From: Caulobacter radicis
Lineage (GTDB): Bacteria; Pseudomonadota; Alphaproteobacteria; Caulobacterales; Caulobacteraceae
Direction: 5' to 3'
Length of the DNA: 64,000 nt
NCBI RefSeq assembly: GCF_003094615.1
Contig: NZ_QDKO01000008.1
Location: forward strand, 34,352 to 98,351
Shown: positions 36,410 to 45,289 of the stretch, in pieces
Layout: each line of letters opens with the position of its first letter
Position numbering within the stretch: position 1 is the stretch's first letter
The notes under the pieces: generated by a model
What the model was told of the DNA's origin: nothing
Seen by the model: only the letters and a program-made list of their open reading frames with translations
Databases searched by the model: none
Made by a program: the position numbers and the translations under genes

Positions 36410-37507
36410 TTAGGCCACAGTGGCGGTTGCCGCCGCGCTACGGCGCCGCTTGGCTATAGACTTCATGAAGTCTCGGGCCGGCTTTTCCACCAGGTGATAG
36501 GAAGCCGCCGACAGTGGAATCAAGGCTGCGACGATTAACGCCCAGACGGTCAGCGGCAGTTTGTCGCCCTCTATGTTCAGCAGCTTTGCCGCACCGTTGA
36601 TCGCCAGGATCTTCCACGGAATGCAGATCATGTAGGTCGAGTAGCTGATCTCGCCCAAATACACGAACATGCTTTGCGAGGCGAAGGTCGAACCGGCCTT
36701 GGCCAGCCGCGCCAGGGATAGAATAAATCCGCCCAAAATGGTCACGATCAACGCATCGGGCGCCTGAAGCTGCACTGTAGCGAGCAGAAGAAGGCCTGCG
36801 AAAGCGGCGCCGATTCCCGCGCCGCGCAGGCTGACGTCCTGGCTCTTCCACAGGGTGTAGAGGGCGCAGCCGTAGAAGAAGCACGGCACGATGCGCAGGG
36901 CGCCCCAGCGGATCGTCGCCTCGGTCAGCGGGAATCCGGCCAGCTTTTCGAAGGCGGGATAGAGGGCGGCGATCAGCAGTAGGGCCGCGCCGGTCAGCAC
37001 CAGCGGCCGCGCGCGCAGGCGCCAGGCCACGAAGGCGAAGGCCGGGAAGGAAAGATAGGCGAACCACTCGGCCGAGATCGACCACGAGGGGTGGTTCCAG
37101 CCCGAGACGGGGGCGAAGCCCCAGGCCTGGACCATCAGCAGGTTGGCCGGCAGGGCGTCCCAGGCCAGCATGTTCTTGTCGACGGCGATGCCGACGGCCC
37201 CGGCCGCGAGGGCCATGGCGCCGACGCCCGCCAGGGTGAACAGGTGCAGCGGATAGACCCGCGCCAGCCGGTTCCACAGGAAGCCGCCATAGCCGAACCG
37301 GCCCTCGCCGAAAGCCGTCAGATAGACGTGGCAGAGGATGAAGCCCGACAGGATGAAGAAGGCCTCGACGCCCAGATAGCCCTTGGCCACGACGCCGGGA
37401 ACCGCACCGGCCACGGCGAGGTTTGGCCAGTAGTGAAACATCACCACCCAGAAGGCGGCGAAAAACCGCAAAGCGGTTAGGGGCTTGATATGGGCGGCGT
37501 CAGGCAT
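36410..37507 (-). CDS. Acyltransferase family 3 membrane protein
   Basis: A 365-residue integral membrane protein with about ten hydrophobic segments. LTALRFFAAFWVVMFHYWP holds the conserved R and H of acyltransferase 3 (OafA/OatA-like) enzymes, and FFILSGFILCHVYL and NRLARVYPLH are further family motifs. It would acylate a cell-surface polysaccharide or lipid; the acceptor is unknown. ATG 37507 has GGAAGAAG upstream; a start 33 codons earlier lacks support. The 3' third is less GC-rich than its neighbours. It is divergent from terC. Confidence 0.88.
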   Translation of the reverse strand: MPDAAHIKPLTALRFFAAFWVVMFHYWPNLAVAGAVPGVVAKGYLGVEAFFILSGFILCHVYLTAFGEGRFGYGGFLWNRLARVYPLHLFTLAGVGAMALAAGAVGIAVDKNMLAWDALPANLLMVQAWGFAPVSGWNHPSWSISAEWFAYLSFPAFAFVAWRLRARPLVLTGAALLLIAALYPAFEKLAGFPLTEATIRWGALRIVPCFFYGCALYTLWKSQDVSLRGAGIGAAFAGLLLLATVQLQAPDALIVTILGGFILSLARLAKAGSTFASQSMFVYLGEISYSTYMICIPWKILAINGAAKLLNIEGDKLPLTVWALIVAALIPLSAASYHLVEKPARDFMKSIAKRRRSAAATATVA

Positions 37508-37624
37508 ATCTGCTTCTTCCGTGTCCGAGTTTCGCCGCAATTCGCCGACCGCCGTTTGGCGGCCGCGGCGGGCTCTGCGGCGGGCTGGGACCTGCTCAAT
37601 TCTCACTCAGCCTAACCGGGACCC

Positions 37625-38416
37625 ATGAACGAACTCCTTCAACTCGCCACCGACCCGGGCGCCTGGGCCGCCCTCGTCACCCTGGTGACCATGGAAATCG
37701 TGCTCGGGATCGACAACCTGGTCTTCATCTCGATCCTGTCGAACCGGCTGCCGCCCGAGCACCGCCAGCGCGTGCGGCGCATCGGCATCTCGCTGGCGCT
37801 GATCATGCGCCTGGCCCTGCTGTCGACCATCGCCTTCATCGTCGGCCTGACCGCCCCGGTCTTCAACCTGGGCATCGTCGGTCCGCTGGGCGCCCACGGC
37901 GAGCCGGCCTTCGAGACCGCCTTCTCCTGGCGCGACCTGATCCTGATCGCCGGCGGCCTGTTCCTGATCTGGAAGGCCACCAAGGAGATCCACCACACGG
38001 TCGATCCCAAGCATGAGAGCGGCGACGTGCTCGACAAGACCGGCGTCGTGATCTCGAACGTCGGCGCGGCGATCTTCCAGATCATCCTCTTGGACCTGGT
38101 GTTCTCGATCGACTCGATCCTGACCGCCGTGGGCATGACCGACCACCTGCCGATCATGGTCATCGCCGTGGTCGCGGCCGTGACCGTGATGCTGCTGGCC
38201 GCCGATCCGCTGGGCAACTTCATCAACGCCAACCCGACCGTGGTCATGCTGGCCCTGGGCTTCCTGCTGATGATCGGCACCGTGCTGATCGCCGAGGGCT
38301 TCGGGGTGCACGTGCCCAAGGGCTACATCTACACCGCCATGGCCTTCTCGGCCGGCGTCGAGGGCCTGAACATGCTCTCGCGCCGGGCCTCGGAGCGAAA
38401 GCACAAGAAGGAGTAG
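37625..38416 (+). CDS. TerC family integral membrane protein
   Basis: A 263-residue membrane protein with about seven hydrophobic segments. The two acidic motifs of TerC are present: [15 protein letters not shown] (near residue 25) and [16 protein letters not shown] (near 155). TerC-family proteins are linked to tellurite resistance and to Mn2+ handling or export; metal transport here is inference. ATG 37625. Followed by a strong terminator. Confidence 0.88.
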   Translation: MNELLQLATDPGAWAALVTLVTMEIVLGIDNLVFISILSNRLPPEHRQRVRRIGISLALIMRLALLSTIAFIVGLTAPVFNLGIVGPLGAHGEPAFETAFSWRDLILIAGGLFLIWKATKEIHHTVDPKHESGDVLDKTGVVISNVGAAIFQIILLDLVFSIDSILTAVGMTDHLPIMVIAVVAAVTVMLLAADPLGNFINANPTVVMLALGFLLMIGTVLIAEGFGVHVPKGYIYTAMAFSAGVEGLNMLSRRASERKHKKE

Positions 38417-38459
38417 GGGCCAGATCCTCCCTCGCTTCAGCGGGGAGGAGAATTGAAAG

Positions 38460-38494
38460 CGCCGCGAAAGCTGATCGGCTTTCGCGGCGTTTTT
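38460..38494 (+). terminator. terC terminator
   Basis: Perfect 12-bp stem CGCCGCGAAAGC / GCTTTCGCGGCG, 6-nt loop, followed by TTTTT. A short remnant of a CCTCC...GGAGG hairpin (38422-38450) precedes it. Confidence 0.88.
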
Positions 38495-38503
38495 CGTTTC
38501 AGA

Positions 38504-38641
38504 AGACCCTCTCCCTGAAGGGAGAGGTGTCGGCGAAGCCGGCGGAGAGGGGAGGACCTTCGAAGCCGGCCGCCTCTCCGGCGGCTGAAAACGTCCCCCC
38601 TCCGGCCCTCCGGGCCACCTCCCCCAGGAGGGGGAGGGTCT
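38504..38641. repeat. Family A intergenic inverted repeat (composite)
   Basis: CCCTCTCCCTGAAGGGAGAGG at the left and CCTCCGGCCCTCCGGGCCACC with GGGGGAGGGTCT at the right. Convergent junction between terC and the antiporter gene. Confidence 0.85.
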
Positions 38642-40291
38642 TTAATGCGCCGGGGCCGGCGGCGGCTGGCGTCTGGGCGCGCGCTGGAGCATCCCGCGGG
38701 CGATCTCCTGCTCGCCGATCAGGGCCTCGGTGGCGCCCATCTGGCCCAGCAGTTCGACGTCGGCGTCGGTGTAGGCGCGGGCGATGATCTTGGCGTCGGG
38801 ATTGGCCGCGCGGGCCTGCTCGATGATCCGCGCCGCCTCGAACGGGCTGGGCACCGCCACGAAGACGTGGGTGGCCTTTTCCAGGCCCGCCTTCATCAGC
38901 ACCTCGGGACGCACGGCGTTGCCCTGCACCACCTCGTAGCCGGCCTCGCGCAGCTCGGCGGCGCGCTCGACCTCGTCCTCGATGACCACCAGCGGGGTGC
39001 GGTTGCGCAGGCCCTCGGCCACGGCCTTGCCGACCCGGCCGTAGCCGACCAGCACCGCGTGCGGCTGGGCCGCGGCGGCCACCGGCGGGGGCGCCTCGCG
39101 GGCCGAGACCTTGACCATGGCCTTGTCGAGCCAGGCGAACAGCAGCGGGTTGAGCAGGATCGACAGGATGGCGCCGGCCAGGATCAGGTCGCGGCCCTCC
39201 GGCGGCAGCAGCTTCAGCGACACGCCCAGGCCCGCCAGGATGAACGAGAACTCGCCGATCTGGGCCAGGCTTACCGAGATGGTCAGGGCCACGCTCTTGG
39301 GGCGCTTGAAGGCCACGACGATGAAATAGGCGGCCACCGACTTGCCCAGCACGATGATCGCCACGGTGGCCAGCACCGCCAGCGGCTCGCGCAGCAGCAC
39401 CATCGGGTCGAAAAGCATGCCGATCGAGACGAAGAACAGCACCGCGAAGGCGTCGCGCAGCGGCAGGGTCTCGTTGGCGGCCTGATGCGACAGCTCGCTC
39501 TCGGCCATGATCATGCCGGCGAAGAACGCCCCCAGCGCGAAGGATACGCCAAACAGCGCGGCCGAGCCGAACGCCACCCCAAGGGCGATGGCCAGCACCG
39601 CCAGGCGGAACAGCTCGCGCGAGCCGGTGTGGGCGATGCGGTGCAGGATCCACGGAATGACCCGGCGACCGACGATCAGCATGAAGGCGACGAAGGCGGC
39701 GACCTTGCCGATGGTCAGGGCGAAGGCGCCGGCGATGCCCCCGGCGCCGTGGGCGGTGGAGATCCCGCCCAGCGCGCCCGACAGCGCCGGCAGCAGGACG
39801 AGGGCCAGCACCATGGCCAGGTCCTCGACGATCAGCCAGCCGACGGCGATGCGGCCGCGGTCGGTCTCGATCAGCCGGCGCTCCTGCAGGGCGCGCAGCA
39901 GCACCACGGTCGAGGCGACCGACAGGGCCAGGCCGAACACCACGCCCGCGCCCCAGCCCCAGCCCAGCGCCACGGCCAGCCCCACGCCCATCAGGGTCGC
40001 GGCGGTGATCTGGGCCACCGCGCCGGGAATGGCGATCTTGCGCACCGCCATCAGGTCCTTGACCGAGAAGTGCAGGCCCACGCCGAACATCAGGAGGATG
40101 ACGCCGATCTCGGCCAGCTGCGGGGCCAGTTGCTGGTCGGCGACATAGCCCGGCGTGAACGGCCCGACGATGACCCCCGCCAGCAGGTAGCCGACCAGCA
40201 CCGGCAGCTTCAACCGATTGGCGAGCGCGCCGAAGATGAAGGCCAGGCCCAGGCCCGCGACGATTGTGGCGATCAGCGAGGTATGGTGCAA
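38642..40291 (-). CDS. ybaL: CPA2 cation:proton antiporter with RCK domain (YbaL-like)
   Basis: A 549-residue protein with about 12 membrane helices (residues 5-385) and a C-terminal TrkA-N/RCK nucleotide-binding domain (VLVGYGRVGKAVAEGL). The N-terminus HHTSLIATIV and GPFTPGYVADQQLAPQLAEIGVILLMFGVGLHFS align closely with E. coli YbaL. It would exchange K+ or Na+ for protons under nucleotide control. TTG 40291 is chosen because AAGGAGG lies just upstream and it matches the YbaL start; the next in-frame start upstream (TTG 40330) has no site. Divergent from a small regulator gene. Confidence 0.87.
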   Translation of the reverse strand: MHHTSLIATIVAGLGLAFIFGALANRLKLPVLVGYLLAGVIVGPFTPGYVADQQLAPQLAEIGVILLMFGVGLHFSVKDLMAVRKIAIPGAVAQITAATLMGVGLAVALGWGWGAGVVFGLALSVASTVVLLRALQERRLIETDRGRIAVGWLIVEDLAMVLALVLLPALSGALGGISTAHGAGGIAGAFALTIGKVAAFVAFMLIVGRRVIPWILHRIAHTGSRELFRLAVLAIALGVAFGSAALFGVSFALGAFFAGMIMAESELSHQAANETLPLRDAFAVLFFVSIGMLFDPMVLLREPLAVLATVAIIVLGKSVAAYFIVVAFKRPKSVALTISVSLAQIGEFSFILAGLGVSLKLLPPEGRDLILAGAILSILLNPLLFAWLDKAMVKVSAREAPPPVAAAAQPHAVLVGYGRVGKAVAEGLRNRTPLVVIEDEVERAAELREAGYEVVQGNAVRPEVLMKAGLEKATHVFVAVPSPFEAARIIEQARAANPDAKIIARAYTDADVELLGQMGATEALIGEQEIARGMLQRAPRRQPPPAPAH

Positions 40292-40362
40292 AGGGCCTCC
40301 TTGACGGTCATCTTTTTCGGGCGTACTCAACCATTATGGGTGACGAACCCGTGGGACGCCAG

Positions 40363-40620
40363 ATGCCACACGCAAAAATTCTCCTTCCTGCCCAGTGTCG
40401 AGGCGCCCGAGGGCTGCTCAACTGGTCGCAAGGCGAGCTCGCGGACAAGGCGGGGGTGTCGCGCAGCACGGTCAAGGACTTCGAGACCGAACGCCACGCC
40501 TTGCACCATAGCACCGAAAGGCTCCTCATCGAGGCGCTGGAGGAGGGCGGCGCGGTGCTGATCCCGGCGGCGGAGACCGGCGAGCCCGGTCCGGGCGTGC
40601 GGCTGAAGACGGGAGACTGA
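40363..40620 (+). CDS. XRE-family helix-turn-helix protein
   Basis: An 85-residue protein (94 if ATG 40336 is used). One Cro/C1-type helix-turn-helix is visible: CRGARGLLNWSQGELADKAGVSRSTVKDFE. No other domain. It is divergent from the YbaL-like gene and 5 bp upstream of the secreted-protein gene, with which it probably forms an operon. It may control one or both antiporters; that is inference from position. Confidence 0.8.
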   Translation: MPHAKILLPAQCRGARGLLNWSQGELADKAGVSRSTVKDFETERHALHHSTERLLIEALEEGGAVLIPAAETGEPGPGVRLKTGD

Positions 40621-40625
40621 ACGGC

Positions 40626-41375
40626 ATGGACATCCTGCGCGCAGACGCGGATCGAGCCCGGCGGAGCGTCGGGGCGTCCGCGTGCGTGGGGTGGGTCGTC
40701 GGCGGGCTGGCCTTGGGGGGCGTCTTTCTTTCCACGACGGCGGTCGGGGCCGCCGAACCCGTCGATTTCTGCAGGCCCCATGTCCTGGCCGGGCGGCCGC
40801 TGCCGGCGCGCGCCGCGCGACTGGTGTGCGACGACCCGCTGGTGTCCGCCCAGGCCCGGGCGGTCGAGAGCCTGCTGGCCGACCAGCGCCGGGCCGACGA
40901 ATGGGCCGCCATCGCCGCCGAGGACGAGTTGCGGGCCGGGTTCGAGGCCTGCGCCGACGATCCTTGCGTGCGGGCCGGCTACGAGAACCGGCTGGCGGCC
41001 ATCGTCGAGGGCGCGCCATTTCCGCTGGCGGGCGGCCTGTCGGGACGACGGGTCGAGGAGGACGGCTGGCGAGACCTGTGGAGCCGGGATCTCGGGCGTG
41101 GCTGGCGGCTGGTTCGCTTCGAGGGCGTCCAGGCCAGGCCTGGCCGCACATCCGGCCAGGTCGAGCGCGGCGACGGCGTGTCCACGGGCGCGGAGATGTT
41201 CGTGGCCAGGGAAGAGGGCGGCCTCGTGCGTCATCGCCGGTCCGACGGCGGCGGCTTCGACATCACGACCGGGCCGGACGGCCGCTGGCGGGTCGTCCAG
41301 GTGGGCGACTGCCTTTGCGGGCCCGGGCTGAGCTACGACGGGGTCTACATCATGGGGAAGGGGCGGAGGCGTTGA
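40626..41375 (+). CDS. Hypothetical secreted protein
   Basis: A 249-residue protein I do not recognise. A long charged N-region is followed by a hydrophobic segment (about residues 20-42) ending VGAAEP, a likely signal peptide. The next part (CRPHVLAGRPLPARAARLVCDDPLVSAQARAVESLLADQR) resembles the lysozyme-inhibitor-like DUF1311 arrangement of Cys and Asp-Pro-x-(L/V)-x-x-x-(D/A), a weak similarity. Its last four bases (TTGA) overlap the start of the next antiporter gene. Confidence 0.7.
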   Translation: MDILRADADRARRSVGASACVGWVVGGLALGGVFLSTTAVGAAEPVDFCRPHVLAGRPLPARAARLVCDDPLVSAQARAVESLLADQRRADEWAAIAAEDELRAGFEACADDPCVRAGYENRLAAIVEGAPFPLAGGLSGRRVEEDGWRDLWSRDLGRGWRLVRFEGVQARPGRTSGQVERGDGVSTGAEMFVAREEGGLVRHRRSDGGGFDITTGPDGRWRVVQVGDCLCGPGLSYDGVYIMGKGRRR

Positions 41376-43150
41376 ACCACGAGGTTTCACCGGCGGACTA
41401 CAAGGATCTGGTCCTGTTCCTGGCCACGGCCGGGATCGTCGCGCCGCTGTTCAAGCGCCTTCGCATCAATCCCATCCTCGGCTTCCTGCTGGCCGGCGTG
41501 ATCCTCGGGCCGTTCGGCCTGGGCCGGCTGATCGCCGTCGCGCCGTGGCTGGACTACGTCACCGTCGACAATCCCGACGAGATCGGCCAGCTGGCCGAGT
41601 TCGGCGTCGTCTTCCTGCTGTTCATGATCGGGCTGGAGCTGTCGTGGGAGCGGCTGCGCCTGCTGCGCAAGTACGTGTTCGGCCTGGGCGCGGCCCAGGT
41701 GATCGGCTGCTCGCTGGCGCTGGGCGCGGTGGCGATGATGTTGGGCCAGACGCCGGTGGCGGCCCTGGCCATCGGCTCGGCGCTGACCCTGTCGTCCACC
41801 GCCATCGCCGTGCCGGTGCTGGCCGAGCGCAAGCGGCTGCACGCCGAAGGGGGGCGGGCGACCTTCTCGGTCCTGCTGTTCCAGGACCTGGCGGTGGCCC
41901 CGATCCTGATCACCCTGGCGATCCTGGGGCGCGGCCATGGCGAGTTCGACGCCCGCGGCCTGCTGGCCCTGCTGCCCGCCGCGCTGGGCCTGGGCGTCAT
42001 CGTGCTGGTCGGGCGGCTGGCGCTGCGGCCGATGATGCGCTCGGTCGCCAAGGCCAAGAGCGAAGAGATGTTCATGGCCGCCTGCCTGCTGGTGATCATC
42101 AGCGCGGGCCTGGTCAGTTCGCTGTCGGGCCTGTCGATGGCGCTGGGGGCCTTCGTCGCCGGCGTGTTGCTGGCCGAGACCGAGTACCGCCACGAGGTCG
42201 AGGTCAAGATCGAGCCCTTCAAGGGCCTCCTGCTGTCGCTGTTCTTCGTGTCGCTGGGCATCCGCCTGGACCTGTCGCTGCTGGTCGCCTCGCCGGTGCT
42301 GGTGCTGGGCACGGCGGTCGGGCTGGTGGCGGTCAAGGCGGTGATGGTGTTCGGCCTGGGCAAGCTGTTTGGCCTGTCCAACCGCGCCTCGGGCGAGGCG
42401 GCCCTGGCCCTGGCGGCCGGCGGCGAGTTCGCCTTCGTGCTGCTGGCCAACGCCATGGACGCCGAGGTGGTCGAGCCGGCCATCGGCCAGGCGGTGCTGG
42501 TGGCCGCCACCCTGACCATGTTCCTGATCCCGGTGCTGACCGGGATCGGCGCGCGCCTGGGGCGCAAGGCCCCGGCCGAGACCACCGAGGCGCCTGACGG
42601 CGTCGACCTGTCGGTGGAAGAGCCCAAGGGGCGGGTGCTGGTGGTGGGCTTTGGCCGCGTCGGCCGGCTGGTCGGCGAGATGCTCGATCGCCACGACCTG
42701 CCCTGGATCGCCATCGACCGGGATCCGGCGCTCGTGCAGCAGGGCCGCCGCGCCGGCCATCGGGTCTATTTCGGCGACGCCGCGCGGGTGGAGCTGCTCG
42801 AGCGCTGCGGCCTCGACCACGCCCGGGCGGTGGTCGTCACCATGGACGGTCCGGAGGCCGCCGAGGCGGTGGTCGCGGCCGCCCGCGGCCACCGGCCCGA
42901 CCTGACCATCGTCGCCCGCGCCCGCGACGCCCGCCACGCCGCGCGCCTGTACGAGCTGGGCGCCACCGACGCCGTGCCCGAGACCATCGAGGCCTCGTTG
43001 CAGCTGTCCGAGGCCGTTCTGGTCGACATCGGCGTGCCGATGGGCCTGGTGATCGCCTCGATCCACGAGCGCCGCGACGAGTACCGCAAGGTGCTCAACC
43101 GGCCCGACGCCCTCGGCGGGCGCCGCCGACGGCTGCGCGACGCGGGCTGA
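41372..43150 (+). CDS. CPA2 cation:proton antiporter with RCK domain (KefB/KefC-like)
   Basis: A 592-residue protein with about 12-13 membrane helices (to residue 400) and a C-terminal RCK-N domain (VLVVGFGRVGRLVGEML, then the acidic AIDRDP). LLFQDLAVAPILITLAILG and ALAAGGEFAFVLLANAM are typical of KefB/C potassium efflux systems. The start is inferred: TTG 41372 overlaps the preceding stop codon as TTGA, with GGGGCGGAGG upstream, and no ATG or GTG fits the conserved N-terminus. No KefF/KefG ancillary gene is adjacent. Confidence 0.87.
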   Translation: MNHEVSPADYKDLVLFLATAGIVAPLFKRLRINPILGFLLAGVILGPFGLGRLIAVAPWLDYVTVDNPDEIGQLAEFGVVFLLFMIGLELSWERLRLLRKYVFGLGAAQVIGCSLALGAVAMMLGQTPVAALAIGSALTLSSTAIAVPVLAERKRLHAEGGRATFSVLLFQDLAVAPILITLAILGRGHGEFDARGLLALLPAALGLGVIVLVGRLALRPMMRSVAKAKSEEMFMAACLLVIISAGLVSSLSGLSMALGAFVAGVLLAETEYRHEVEVKIEPFKGLLLSLFFVSLGIRLDLSLLVASPVLVLGTAVGLVAVKAVMVFGLGKLFGLSNRASGEAALALAAGGEFAFVLLANAMDAEVVEPAIGQAVLVAATLTMFLIPVLTGIGARLGRKAPAETTEAPDGVDLSVEEPKGRVLVVGFGRVGRLVGEMLDRHDLPWIAIDRDPALVQQGRRAGHRVYFGDAARVELLERCGLDHARAVVVTMDGPEAAEAVVAAARGHRPDLTIVARARDARHAARLYELGATDAVPETIEASLQLSEAVLVDIGVPMGLVIASIHERRDEYRKVLNRPDALGGRRRRLRDAG

Positions 43151-43445
43151 GCGCTCGGTCTTCGGTGAACTGTTCCGAGGGGCGGGTATCCCGACACCGT
43201 GCCTCAAACTTGGCTGTTTGCGTTGTTTTTCAGTGTTCCGGGCCTGCTGGACGCTACGGAAGGCCTTGCGCGGAAACGCTTTGCGTGCGAACCGAGGGGC
43301 GCGGGCGCCTTTCGAGGAGACCTTGCCGCCGAATTCGGCGCCGGGGAATTCGCAAGGCGTGACCGCGAGGTGTCGCGGGGGACTTCCGCCTCGGTGAAAC
43401 TTTAGACGGTGTTGCCGAGCCGACACTTTCGCGGGACGCGCGCCT

Positions 43446-43454
43446 TGGTATAAC
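43446..43454 (+). promoter_or_regulatory. Putative extended -10 element of ompA
   Basis: TGGTATAAC matches an extended -10 (TGnTATAAT with one mismatch), 46 bp before the ompA start codon. No convincing -35 is seen, as expected for an extended -10 promoter. Confidence 0.35.
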
Positions 43455-43457
43455 GAT

Positions 43458-43477
43458 GCTCGGCCGTTGGGCCGAGC
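43458..43477 (+). promoter_or_regulatory. ompA 5' UTR hairpin
   Basis: Perfect 8-bp stem GCTCGGCC / GGCCGAGC with a GTTG loop, placed just after the putative -10, so it would form at the very 5' end of the transcript and could stabilise the mRNA. Confidence 0.5.
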
Positions 43478-43499
43478 AGGGCAATAGAGGGCTCTTGAT

Positions 43500-44711
43500 A
43501 TGAAACTCAAACTCCTGGCGGGAGCCGCCCTGGCCGCGGTGTTCGCCGCGTCGGGCGCTTCGGCCCAAGAGACCGGCTGGTATGGCGCGGTCGACCTCGG
43601 CTACCACTGGCCGACGGGCATCAACAGCGAGTCGGACGCCAACGCTCCGGACGGCGCTCACTATCACTGGACCTGGAAGTCGGAGTCCGATTGGGCCGGC
43701 TTCGTGCGTCTGGGCTACCAGTTCACCCCGAACTGGCGCGCTGAACTCGAAGGCGGCTACCGTCCGGGCGACCTGGAAGGCGTCCGCGGCAACCCCGTCC
43801 GTCAGCAGCCGATCGCGCTCTGCACCCCGGGCGTGACCCGCACCGCCACGAGCCCGAGCTGCGGTTCGCCGGACGGCTCGCTCGAGTCGTGGTCGCTGAT
43901 GTTCAACGTCCTGTACGACTTCGCGCCGGACGCCAAGATCAACCCGTTCGTCGGCGCCGGCCTCGGCGTCAACCGCCTGGACGTCAAGACCCTGGGTCAG
44001 TTCAGCGGCGTGCGCGCTCCGTTCACGACGGCCAACCCGGCCATCCAGAACCTGACCGTGGACGACGACGACATCGCCATCGCCTGGCAGGGCATCGCCG
44101 GCCTGGCCTGGAAGGCGACCGACAAGCTGAAGCTCGACGTCACCTACCGTTACTTCGCCACCGACGACCACAGCTGGAAGTCGACCGGTTCGCACTCGCT
44201 GCAGCCCGGCACCTTCGAAGGCCAGTACAAGGACCAGTCGCTGACGGTCGGCCTGCGGTACTCGTTCGCGGCTCCGCCCCCGCCGCCGCCGCCCCCGCCG
44301 CCGCCGCCGCCTCCTCCGCCTCCGCCCCCGCCGCCTCCCCCGCCGCCGCCGCCTCCGCCGGCTCCGGCGCCGTTCGAGGCCAAGGAATTCATCGTCTACT
44401 TCCCGTTCGATCAGTACGTGCTGACGCCGGAAGCCCAGTCGGTGGTTTCGGAAGCGGCCAAGTACGCCAACGACGGCAAGGCCACCCGCATCGTGGTCGT
44501 CGGTCACACCGACACCTCGGGCTCGCCGAAGTACAACGTCCGCCTGTCGGAACGTCGTGCGAAGGCCGTGGCTGACGCCCTGGTCGGTCTGGGCGTCGCC
44601 CAGCAGACCCTGGCGGTCGACTGGAAGGGCGAAACCGCTCCGGCCGTCGCCACCGGCGACGGCGTGAAGGAACCGCTGAACCGTCGTTCGACCATCTCGA
44701 TCAACTTCTAA
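43500..44711 (+). CDS. OmpA family outer-membrane protein with 29-proline linker
   Basis: A 403-residue outer-membrane protein. Signal peptide is at residues 1-21 (cleavage ASA-QE). An eight-strand barrel follows (GWYGAVDLGYHW to VGLRYSFAAP, about 23-258), then 29 consecutive prolines (259-287) and APAP. The C-terminal OmpA peptidoglycan-binding domain has VVGHTDTSGSPKYNVRLSERRA. It anchors the outer membrane to peptidoglycan; the barrel loops may face outside. ATG 43500 follows AGAGGG. The strong promoter-like region and the terminator suggest high, single-gene expression. Confidence 0.93.
   Translation: MKLKLLAGAALAAVFAASGASAQETGWYGAVDLGYHWPTGINSESDANAPDGAHYHWTWKSESDWAGFVRLGYQFTPNWRAELEGGYRPGDLEGVRGNPVRQQPIALCTPGVTRTATSPSCGSPDGSLESWSLMFNVLYDFAPDAKINPFVGAGLGVNRLDVKTLGQFSGVRAPFTTANPAIQNLTVDDDDIAIAWQGIAGLAWKATDKLKLDVTYRYFATDDHSWKSTGSHSLQPGTFEGQYKDQSLTVGLRYSFAAPPPPPPPPPPPPPPPPPPPPPPPPPPPPPAPAPFEAKEFIVYFPFDQYVLTPEAQSVVSEAAKYANDGKATRIVVVGHTDTSGSPKYNVRLSERRAKAVADALVGLGVAQQTLAVDWKGETAPAVATGDGVKEPLNRRSTISINF
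44274..44360 (+). repeat. Proline-codon tract in ompA
   Basis: 29 uninterrupted Pro codons, mixed CCG, CCC and CCT. The mix makes recent polymerase slippage less likely, but the tract remains a candidate length-variable site between strains. Confidence 0.9.
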
Positions 44712-44754
44712 GATCGAGGTCGGACGGAGGCTCTAGGCTTCCCGACGAAATGCG

Positions 44755-44784
44755 AAGGCCCCGGAGGAAACTCCGGGGCCTTTT
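44755..44784 (+). terminator. ompA terminator
   Basis: Perfect 12-bp stem AAGGCCCCGGAG / CTCCGGGGCCTT with a GAAA tetraloop and trailing TT(GC)TTT, 43 bp after the stop codon. Confidence 0.9.
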
Positions 44785-44790
44785 GCTTTG

Positions 44791-45040
44791 GAGCCTCTCC
44801 CCATGGGAGAGGTGTCCGCGAAGCGGACGGAGAGGGGAGGGGGGCGCCCCCGGATCGCGCGAAGCGCGCGCCCGAGGACAAGCTCCGTTGTGGCGGGGGC
44901 GAAGCTGGGCGCCGCCCCGCATTCTCCCTTCCCCCTCGATGGGGGAAGGGCCGGGGATGGGGGTGATGCGGCGGTTCAGCCGCTGACGTCCTAGTCACCC
45001 CCACCCAACTCTCCCCCATCGAGGGGGAGGGCTTTTCAGG
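44791..45040. repeat. Compound intergenic inverted repeat (family A plus nested arms)
   Basis: A CCTCTCCCCATGGGAGAGG unit is followed by a second dyad, CTTCCCCCTCGATGGGGGAAG and CTCTCCCCCATCGAGGGGGA, around GGGTGATG / CACCCCCACC. The longest repeat block in the window. It lies between tandem ompA and nrdA. Confidence 0.8.
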
Positions 45041-45289
45041 GGGATCGCCTTCCATCTATCCCCGCTCTTTTTTGCTCCGAACCCTTCCGAAGAATCCGGA
45101 ATCGACGGGTGGCCGAGCCCTCCGGTCGCGGAGTTTCGTTAACGCTGCTGCGACCCGATGACGCGGCGAAAAATTATCGTGTGGGCAACCCCTTGATCCA
45201 CACGGGGAACCTTGGCGCGTTCACAGCTTATTAACGAAAAACTCGCGCTGGAGGCGCTCCTACCCGTTGACGAAGAGGCGGCGCCTGTG

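Larger units (their letters stand above)
43151..43499 (+). other. ompA upstream region, 349 bp, no gene
   Basis: Holds the presumed ompA promoter and 5' UTR hairpin. A 68-codon ORF at 43199-43405 has no ribosome site or recognisable content and is not called. The rest is unassigned. Confidence 0.5.

Noticed and set aside
43199..43405. 68-codon ORF upstream of ompA
   Set aside because: No Shine-Dalgarno, no recognisable content, and it lies in the presumed promoter region.
41387..43510. Long open frame antisense to the KefC-like gene
   Set aside because: Shadow of a high-GC gene; no domain and a His/Gln/Arg-rich low-complexity translation.
44150..44392. Poly-glycine ORF on the minus strand
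   Set aside because: Antisense of the ompA proline tract.
45191..45205. TTGATCCACA as a DnaA box or replication origin
   Set aside because: One imperfect copy only; no cluster of boxes, AT-rich unwinding region or origin-linked genes.
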